Source: Streptomyces capitiformicae
GTDB lineage: Bacteria; Actinomycetota; Actinomycetes; Streptomycetales; Streptomycetaceae
DNA length: 64,000 nt
Direction: 5' to 3'
NCBI RefSeq assembly: GCF_002214185.1
Contig: NZ_CP022161.1
Location: 2,107,767 to 2,171,766, forward strand
Shown here: positions 58,309 through 64,000 of the stretch, in pieces
How positions within the stretch are numbered: the first letter of the stretch is position 1
How the letters are laid out: every line of letters starts with the position of its first letter
The notes under the pieces: generated by a model
What the model was told of the DNA's origin: nothing
The model's database searches: none
What the model saw: only the letters and a program-made list of their open reading frames with translations
Program-made: the position numbers and the translations under genes

Positions 58309-59505
58309 TCAGGCCGCCGGGCGGTACTCGGGTCGCTGCTCGGTGGTCGTCCGGCCCTCGTGGCGGGCGTGTTCCGTCGTGGGCGTCATGGTGCGCAGGG
58401 CCACGAGGGTCATGGGCACCGCGATCAGGAGCAGGCCCGCGGCGAGGATCGCACCCATCGTCGGGTAGCCCGCGTGGGCGGAGAGCAGGCTGCCGGCGAG
58501 AGGGCCGGCGGCCGTGCCGAGCGAGGACGCGGAGCCGATGAGGACCGCCCAGCGGCCGCGCGGGTCGAGGGCCGCGGCGAGGCCGATCAGGTACGACAGG
58601 ACGACCGGATAGAGCACGTTCCAGGCGATCTCGCCGGTGGCGAAGGTCGTGAGGTCGGTCGCGGAGGCACTGAGCACGATGCAGCCGGCGATGAGCACGG
58701 TGCCGCCGCCGATGGGCAGGGCCCGGCCGAAGCGGGCGCCCAGCGCGCTCGCGCCGATCACCCCGAGCAGGCCCGCGCCCAGTGCCACCGCGAAGACCGC
58801 GCCGACGGTGACCTCGGTGAGCCCGGCCTGGGTGGTGCCGATCCGGCCGCTGACACCCCAGAGGGAGTTCTGGGCGAGGGACCACAGCAGGAGGGCGCCG
58901 GCGAGGATCAGACCGGAACGGCGGTGGGGGAGCGGGCCGCGCTGCCGGGTGACCTGGGCCGTGGCCACCGGGGTGGCGAGACGGGCGGTCGCCGGCCAGG
59001 TGAGCAGGGCCGTGACGGCGAGCGCGGCGAGGGGCAGGCCGTGGCCCGGTCCCAGGTGGGGGATGGTCAGGTAGAGCGCGCCGGCCAGTGCCGAGACGCC
59101 CAACAGGCCCAGGGTGGACACCCGGTGGGGGTCGCGCCGGCCGGCGATCCCGGCCGCGGCCACGGCGGTCGCGGTGCCCGAGCCGAAGCCGCCGAGGACC
59201 GCTCCCGCGACGACCGCCGGGAGGGCCGTCGTGGCCGCGGCGGTGCCGTAGCCGGCGGCGGCGAGCAGCAGCCCCGTACGGGCGAGGCGCCGAGGTCCGA
59301 CACGCTCCACGTACGCGGCGAGGGTGAAGCCCGCCGTGGCCGAACCCAGCAACAGGGCACTGCCGATGGCGCCCGCCTCGGTGGCGGTGAGGGGGAGGGC
59401 CGCGTCGAGTCTGCCGACGGTGGTGGGTAGGAGGTACGCGGCGAGATACCCGGCCGTGAAAAGGGCGACGAGAGGCCAGGGCGAGGTGGTGGTGCGGGGG
59501 GACAC
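58309..59505 (-). CDS. MFS transporter
   Basis: 398 residues, twelve or so hydrophobic segments. Typical elements: an early LVALFTAGYLAAYLLP segment, YVERVGPRRLARTGL loop between helices 2 and 3 (the signature motif region), AALDPRGRWAVLIGSASSLGTAAGPLAGSLLS later. The tail is charged (TPTTEHARHEGRTTTEQ). The start is GTG at 59505 with AGGA about eight bases upstream; longer starts exist. Substrate unknown; it is convergent with the deaminase gene. Confidence 0.85.
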   Translation of the reverse strand: MSPRTTTSPWPLVALFTAGYLAAYLLPTTVGRLDAALPLTATEAGAIGSALLLGSATAGFTLAAYVERVGPRRLARTGLLLAAAGYGTAAATTALPAVVAGAVLGGFGSGTATAVAAAGIAGRRDPHRVSTLGLLGVSALAGALYLTIPHLGPGHGLPLAALAVTALLTWPATARLATPVATAQVTRQRGPLPHRRSGLILAGALLLWSLAQNSLWGVSGRIGTTQAGLTEVTVGAVFAVALGAGLLGVIGASALGARFGRALPIGGGTVLIAGCIVLSASATDLTTFATGEIAWNVLYPVVLSYLIGLAAALDPRGRWAVLIGSASSLGTAAGPLAGSLLSAHAGYPTMGAILAAGLLLIAVPMTLVALRTMTPTTEHARHEGRTTTEQRPEYRPAA

Positions 59506-59706
59506 GGGCGTTCCTGGGCATGACGAAGGTGCGGCTCTGGGCCTGGTAAGGGGATGGGCGACCGTCGACGGACAGGAACGCGCGGGCAATTTGTATCAAG
59601 GGCGCGGGGAGGGGAAGAAACGCGGAGGGTGTTCGAGGGCTGTGATCTGGGACACCTTGAGTTTGGAGTGGAGGTGATGGGGTAATCGGCCGACTCGCGC
59701 GTGGGG

Positions 59707-60819
59707 TCAGGCCGAGCGGCGGAAGCCGATGGTGGGGACGGCACGACGGAGCGGCCAGGGGCTGATGTCCTCCTTGGGGAGGAGGCCGTCCAGGAAGGCG
59801 TAGCGGCGCAGGGCGGCGGGGTCCTGGCTCTCCAGGGACTGCACCCGGCGCCACCACGCGCCGATCTCGCACCAGCCGGGGGCCGACAGGGAGCCGCCGA
59901 ACTCCTGGACCGACAGCGCGGCGGTCAGACCCGCGAAGGCCAGCCGGTCCGCCAGCGGCCAGTCCGCCAGGGTGCCGGTGACGAAACCGGCGACGAACAC
60001 ATCACCCGCGCCCGTGGGGTCCATGGCCTCCACTGCGATGGCCGGCACCTCCGCCGTCTCGCCGGTACGGCCGTCCACCGCGTACGCGCCCTCCGAGCCC
60101 AGCGTCACCACGGCCACCGGGACGTGCTCGGTGATAGCGCGTGCCGCCGCCCGGGGGCACTCGGTACGGGTGTACCGCATCGCCTCCTGCGCGTTCGGCA
60201 GGAACGCCTCGCAGTGCGCGAGATCGGCGAGCCCCGCCAGGTCCCAGGCGCCGGTGTCGTCCCAGCCGACGTCCGCGAAGATCCGGGTGCCCTTGCTCGC
60301 GGCCTGCGCGACCCAGGGGGCGTGCACGCCGGGCGTGAGGGAGGCGATGGCGGCGCGCGCGTGGGGCGGGCAGTCCGGCGCGGACTTCTCCGGAGGCGCC
60401 ACGTGCCCATGCGAGACCATCGTGCGCTCGCCCTCGTACGCCATGGAGACGGTGACCGGGGAGTGCCAGCCGGGGACCGTGCGGGACATGGAGAGGTCGA
60501 TGCCCTCGCCCTGCTCCAGGGCGTCCCAGCAGTACTCGCCGTAGTGGTCGTCGCCGAAGGCCGCCGCGAGGGAGGTCCGCAGGCCGAGGCGGGCCAGCGC
60601 CGTGGCCATGTTCGCCACGCCTCCGGGGCTCGACCCCATCCCGCGTGCCCAGGACTCGGTCCCGCGCACCGGGGCGGAGTCGAGCCCGGTGAAGATGATG
60701 TCGAGGAAGACGGTGCCGGTGAGGTAGACGTCCCAGGGCGGGGCGGACGGCGCCCGCAGGTGGCTGAGGGGGTCGACCTGGGGTCGGCGGATCGGGCGCT
60801 CTCCCTTGGACGCGGTCAC
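59707..60819 (-). CDS. PfkB family carbohydrate/nucleoside kinase
   Basis: 370 residues. Ribokinase-like fold: N-terminal WDVYLTGTVFLDIIFTGL, GGVANMATALARLGL, and the C-terminal signature MDPTGAGDVFVAGFVTGTL with the catalytic Asp. The family includes ribokinase, fructokinase and ADP-dependent sugar kinases; the substrate is not predictable. GTG 60819 (VTASKGERP) has AGGGAG upstream. The 200 bases between this gene and the MFS gene hold no feature I can support. Confidence 0.88.
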   Translation of the reverse strand: MTASKGERPIRRPQVDPLSHLRAPSAPPWDVYLTGTVFLDIIFTGLDSAPVRGTESWARGMGSSPGGVANMATALARLGLRTSLAAAFGDDHYGEYCWDALEQGEGIDLSMSRTVPGWHSPVTVSMAYEGERTMVSHGHVAPPEKSAPDCPPHARAAIASLTPGVHAPWVAQAASKGTRIFADVGWDDTGAWDLAGLADLAHCEAFLPNAQEAMRYTRTECPRAAARAITEHVPVAVVTLGSEGAYAVDGRTGETAEVPAIAVEAMDPTGAGDVFVAGFVTGTLADWPLADRLAFAGLTAALSVQEFGGSLSAPGWCEIGAWWRRVQSLESQDPAALRRYAFLDGLLPKEDISPWPLRRAVPTIGFRRSA

Positions 60820-60926
60820 GATGTGCTCCCTGGCGGTGGTGCGGATCCAGCCAGTTTGCACCAACCGCACCGCTGGGGGCGCCGGTCACGTTGGACTCGG
60901 GCTGTGGGGCGTCGTGCGGGCGGGGT

Positions 60927-61080
60927 GTTTTCGCCCCCGCCGCCCCTACCCGTCCCATCCGCAGAGGCTGCCGCCCCTTCGACCCCGCTGGGGGCTGTGG
61001 GGTGTCTGCGGTGAGTTTGGTCGTGCGGGTTGTTCGTGGTTGCTCGCGCAGTTCCCCGCGCCCCTGAAAGAACCGGGGGT
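60927..61080. repeat. Dispersed repeat modules upstream of the PfkB gene
   Basis: TTTTCGCCCCCGCCGCCCCTACCCGTCCCATCC at 60928-60960 matches the block after the tricorn gene, followed by AGAGGCTGCCGCCCCTTCGACCCC and, at 61044-61070, GCTCGCGCAGTTCCCCGCGCCCCTGAAAG. This 302-base gap contains no gene. Confidence 0.88.
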
Positions 61081-61121
61081 GCCCAGCTCGAAGGCGGGGC
61101 GGGGGCGAAAGAAACCCTGCG

Positions 61122-62468
61122 TTACCAGCGGGGCACGGCCGGCGTCACCCACTCCGGGTCGGCGACCCGCATCGCCGCCGCGTCGTCCCGGTCCCGCAGC
61201 GTCCCGTCGTCGTCGAGCCATCGCCGATGCAGGAACTCCAGCCTGTCGCGGTCGAGTTCGACACCGAGCCCCGGCGCGTCCGACACCCGCACCACCCCGT
61301 TCTCGAAGACGAGACGCTCGGTCAGCACGTCCTCCGACTGCCACGGATAGTGCGAGTCGCACGCGTGGTGAAGGTCGGGCACGGTGGACGCGACATGGGT
61401 CATCGCGGCCAGGGAGATCCCCAGGTGGGTGTTGGAGTGCATGGACACCTCGACCCCGAACGTACGGCAGATGGCGGCCAGTTCACGGGTGTTGCGCAGC
61501 CCGCCCCAGTAGTGATGGTCGGAGAGCACGACCTGTACGGCCCCCTTCGTGAACGCCTCCTCGATCTCGGCGAACGTCGTCACGCACATGTTGGTGGCCA
61601 GCCGCACGCCCGCCCGTCGCCCCCCACTGCCGTTGTCCGAGGCGCTTCGCGCCGCCCCCTTCAATCCCGCGGCGACCTCGGCCATCGCGGCCGTACCGAG
61701 CGCCGGATCCTCCAGGTATTCGAGTACGTCGCCCAGCTCGTCCGCGACCTTCAGCGAAGTCGCCACGGACCAGGCCCCGTTGGGATCGAGCCGCAGCGGA
61801 TGCCCGGGGAACGCCTGGGCGAGCGCACGGACCGCGGCGATCTCCTCCTCCGGCGGGAAGACACCGCCCTTGAGCTTGAACGACGTGAACCCGTACCGCT
61901 CCTTGAACCTCCTGGCCTGCTCGACGACCCCCGCAGGGTCCACGGCCGCACCCCAGTCGTCCTTCTCACAGGCGACGCCCGCGGGGTGGTCGGCCCACTT
62001 GTAGAAGAGGTACGCGCTGTACTCCACCGCGTCCCGCACCTTGCCGCCGAGCAGCGCGTGCACGGGCAGCCCCAGCGCCTTGCCCAGCGCGTCCAGACAG
62101 GCGACCTCGAACGCGGACACGACCGACAGTCGCAGCTTGTCGGCGGTCTGGACACCGCGCAGGCCACCCACGTCGACCTGACCGGACACCTGGGACCCGT
62201 CGACCGCCACCTCGTCGGCGAGGACGAACAGCCCGTTCAGATCACTGACCTGACGGCCCACCAGCTTCTCCGCGAACGACCTGGCCGGCTCCAGGTACTT
62301 GGTGTCCCCGTACGTCTCGCCGAGGCCCGTGACCCCGTCGGCGGTCACGACCTCCACGATCAGTCGGGGCGTGTACGGCTGGTGCACGCCCTGCGTGTTC
62401 AGCAGCGGCGGGTCGGCGACCAGGATCGGGGTCAGCCGGACCTCGGTGATGGTCAGATCGCGGGTCAC
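61122..62468 (-). CDS. Enolase-superfamily dehydratase, glucarate dehydratase-like
   Basis: 448 residues. Features: TITEVRLTPILVADPPLLNTQGVHQPY, DALGKALGLPVHALLGG, the KxK base pair in FTSFKLKGGVF, metal ligands in LRLDPNGAWSVATSL and EYLEDPALG, and the catalytic His in VSMHSNTHLGI. These match glucarate/galactarate dehydratases, which dehydrate aldarates; the exact sugar acid is inferred. Odd: about 16-18 residues near 61611-61668 (KGAARSASDNGSGGRRAG) interrupt the barrel where homologues are contiguous. GTG start with GGAGAT upstream. Divergent from the IclR regulator. Confidence 0.85.
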   Translation of the reverse strand: MTRDLTITEVRLTPILVADPPLLNTQGVHQPYTPRLIVEVVTADGVTGLGETYGDTKYLEPARSFAEKLVGRQVSDLNGLFVLADEVAVDGSQVSGQVDVGGLRGVQTADKLRLSVVSAFEVACLDALGKALGLPVHALLGGKVRDAVEYSAYLFYKWADHPAGVACEKDDWGAAVDPAGVVEQARRFKERYGFTSFKLKGGVFPPEEEIAAVRALAQAFPGHPLRLDPNGAWSVATSLKVADELGDVLEYLEDPALGTAAMAEVAAGLKGAARSASDNGSGGRRAGVRLATNMCVTTFAEIEEAFTKGAVQVVLSDHHYWGGLRNTRELAAICRTFGVEVSMHSNTHLGISLAAMTHVASTVPDLHHACDSHYPWQSEDVLTERLVFENGVVRVSDAPGLGVELDRDRLEFLHRRWLDDDGTLRDRDDAAAMRVADPEWVTPAVPRW

Positions 62469-62481
62469 AGGGCCATCTCCC

Positions 62482-62502
62482 TATGTAGACGTTATCTACG
62501 TA
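62482..62502. promoter_or_regulatory. Operator-like dyad between the dehydratase and IclR genes
   Basis: GTAGA-CGTTA-TCTAC (62485-62499) with flanking matches. On the minus strand TAACGT (62490-62495), a -10 candidate for the dehydratase, sits inside it, so binding there would block that promoter. A probable site for the adjacent IclR regulator. Confidence 0.6.
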
Positions 62503-62559
62503 TGAAGATGGAGGTTAGGTAGGCGAACCCTCAGCGTCAATGGCCGTGCACGCCTCTCC

Positions 62560-62572
62560 TACGATCGGCACA
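62560..62572 (+). promoter_or_regulatory. Leaderless-type -10 element of the IclR gene
   Basis: TACGAT at 62560-62565, six bases before ATG 62572; no Shine-Dalgarno sequence. Confidence 0.55.
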
Positions 62573-63375
62573 TGTCGGAGACGTCGGAGACAGAGGGCGG
62601 CGCGGGCGGCGTCCGCGAGGTGAAGTCCGCCGCGCGCACCGTCGACCTGCTGGAACTCCTGGCCGCGCGCGGCGACCGCCCCGCCCGCCTCCAGGAACTC
62701 GCGGACGAACTCAAGATCCCGCGCAGCTCCATGTACGCCCTCCTCCAGACCCTGATCACCCGCGGCTGGGTCCGCACGGACACCACCGGCTCCCTCTACG
62801 GCATCGGCATCCGCGCCCTGCTCACCGGCACCAGCTACCTGGACACCGACCCGCGCGTCCGCGCCGTACGCCCGTACCTCGACGAGGCGTCGGAGGCCCT
62901 CGGCGAGACCATCCACCTCGCCCGTCTCGACGGCATGAACGTGGCCTACCTGGCCACCCGCGAGTCCCACGAGTACCTGCGCACGATCAGCCGCGTCGGC
63001 CGCCGCCTCCCCGCCCACGCCGGCGCCCTCGGCAAGGCCCTCCTCGCCGAACGCCCCGACACCGACCTCCCCGACGGCCCCTACGAGGCACTGACCCCCC
63101 ACACCCACACCACCCGCGACTCGCTCGCCGCCGATCTGGCCGCCGTCCGCGCCCGCGGCTACTCCGTCGACCGCGAAGAGGGCGTCCCCGGCATCATCGG
63201 CTTCGGCTTCGCCCTCCACTACGACACCCCACCCCACGACGCCATCAGCTGCTCGGTCCCGGTGGCCCGTCTGACCCCGGCCCACGAACGCCGGATCGTG
63301 ACCGTGATGACCGAGACAAGGGCAAAGATCGAGGCAACCAGCCCCGGGGGAGCGGGGGCACCGATCTGGCGCTGA
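62572..63375 (+). CDS. IclR family transcriptional regulator
   Basis: 267 residues. N-terminal winged helix (VKSAARTVDLLELLAARGDRPARLQELADELKIPRSSMYALLQTLITRGWV), then the IclR effector domain (ETIHLARLDGMNVAYLATRES, LPAHAGALGKALLAE, GYSVDREEGVPGIIGFGFAL, ISCSVPVARLT). IclR proteins answer to aldarate or aromatic acids; here the divergent dehydratase is the likely target, with an operator between. The ligand is not known. Confidence 0.93.
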   Translation: MSETSETEGGAGGVREVKSAARTVDLLELLAARGDRPARLQELADELKIPRSSMYALLQTLITRGWVRTDTTGSLYGIGIRALLTGTSYLDTDPRVRAVRPYLDEASEALGETIHLARLDGMNVAYLATRESHEYLRTISRVGRRLPAHAGALGKALLAERPDTDLPDGPYEALTPHTHTTRDSLAADLAAVRARGYSVDREEGVPGIIGFGFALHYDTPPHDAISCSVPVARLTPAHERRIVTVMTETRAKIEATSPGGAGAPIWR

Positions 63376-63512
63376 GGGGTGAGGGCCCTTGTGGCGAGAA
63401 GGAAAAGCCCTACGGCCAATCCGGCGCAGCGTCGTATCCTTGAATCGCAAGCGCAGCCCCCTCAGGGCACGCGAGTCGCAGCAAGGAGGACGTGCGGCCT
63501 ACGAGCCGGCCC

Positions 63513-64000
63513 ATGACTCAGACACCCACAGCTCACACCCGCGCGCAGGGTCAGGCGAGAGCACAGTTCACCGTCCCGGCGGCCCACCCCATGGTCACCG
63601 TGCTGGGTTCCGGTGACTCCCTCCTGCGCGTGATCGAGAAGGCCTTCCCGGCGGTCGACATCCACGTCCGGGGCAATGAGATCAGCGCGGTCGGCGAAGC
63701 CCCCGAAGTCGCTCTCGTCCAGCGCCTGTTCGACGAGATGATGCTGGTGCTCCGCACCGGACAGCCGATGACGGAGGACGCAGTGGAACGCTCGATCGCC
63801 ATGCTGAGGGCGAGCGAGAACGGAGAAGGCCCCGAGGAGACCCCGGCAGAGGTCCTCACCCAGAACATCCTCTCCTCGCGCGGTCGCACGATCCGCCCCA
63901 AGACGCTCAACCAGAAGCGCTACGTCGACGCCATCGACAAGCACACCGTCGTCTTCGGCATCGGCCCCGCCGGCACCGGCAAGACCTACCTGGCCATGGC
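63513..64000 (+). CDS. phoH: PhoH family ATPase, 5' part
   Basis: First 162 residues: MTQTPTAHTRAQGQARAQFTVP, a KH-like fold (VTVLGSGDSLLRVIEKAFPAVDIHVRGNEISAVGEAPEV), and the P-loop GIGPAGTGKTYLAM at the window edge, where the frame runs off. PhoH ATPase/helicase-like proteins stand beside ybeY and era in actinobacteria. ATG 63513 gives the usual N-terminus; GTG 63492 is in frame but only two bases from AAGGAGG. Confidence 0.93.
   Translation, partial: MTQTPTAHTRAQGQARAQFTVPAAHPMVTVLGSGDSLLRVIEKAFPAVDIHVRGNEISAVGEAPEVALVQRLFDEMMLVLRTGQPMTEDAVERSIAMLRASENGEGPEETPAEVLTQNILSSRGRTIRPKTLNQKRYVDAIDKHTVVFGIGPAGTGKTYLAM

Overview
The window is 64 kb of actinobacterial chromosome, almost certainly Streptomyces. 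The GC content is very high with strong third-position GC bias, GTG starts are common, many genes have a TANNNT hexamer only 5-8 bases before the start codon (leaderless mRNAs), and the order rpmA-obg-proB-proA-nadD-LCP-rsfS, leuS, comEA-comEC, holA/rpsT/lepA, hemW, hrcA-dnaJ, rsmE, phoH is the conserved core of Streptomyces genomes. No prophage, insertion sequence, CRISPR array or large transferred island is visible. Both window edges cut genes: rpmA on the left and phoH on the right.

Layout. 1-5.6 kb: end of rpmA, obg, a convergent membrane teichoic-acid-type polymerase, and proB. 5.7-15.1 kb: proA, two tandem membrane proteins sharing one motif, an M48 protease, two small membrane proteins, nadD, an LCP-family wall polymer ligase, rsfS and a phosphoglycerate-mutase-like phosphatase. 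15.2-17.4 kb: two identical tRNA-Ala(GGC) genes flank two zinc-ribbon proteins and a GT87-type mannosyltransferase. 17.5-20.5 kb: a translationally coupled membrane cytochrome b / NuoF-ferredoxin fusion pair. 20.7-25.6 kb: leuS behind a leucine attenuation leader, a small membrane protein and a DegV protein. 25.7-31.7 kb: comEA-comEC, an arylamine N-acetyltransferase and holA. 32-36.5 kb: rpsT, lepA and a long-chain acyl-CoA ligase. 36.6-43.6 kb: a stress-signalling block resembling the osmotic-adaptation osaABC genes, with a hybrid kinase carrying a HAMP array, its coupled receiver protein, and a divergent RsbW/GAF/PP2C protein. 43.6-51.5 kb: hemW, a Uma2 nuclease-like protein, a TOPRIM-like protein, a metallo-hydrolase, hrcA-dnaJ with a perfect CIRCE operator, a nitronate monooxygenase and rsmE. 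51.7-64 kb: a lipoprotein, tricorn protease, HIT protein, RNase Z, an adenosine deaminase family protein, an MFS transporter, a PfkB kinase, and a glucarate-dehydratase-like enzyme divergent from an IclR regulator, then phoH.

The genes are mainly housekeeping: translation and ribosome assembly (L27, Obg, RsfS, S20, LepA, LeuRS, RsmE, tRNAs), proline and NAD synthesis, envelope polymers, DNA uptake, protein quality control and stress signalling. The less ordinary items are the leuS attenuator, the NuoF-like fusion with one cluster cysteine changed to alanine beside a di-heme membrane partner, a divergent LCP protein, a hexanucleotide microsatellite inside comEC, near-identical 276-bp HAMP repeats, a dispersed palindromic repeat family that also entered the tricorn coding sequence in frame, and a possible translated upstream ORF coupled to rsfS.
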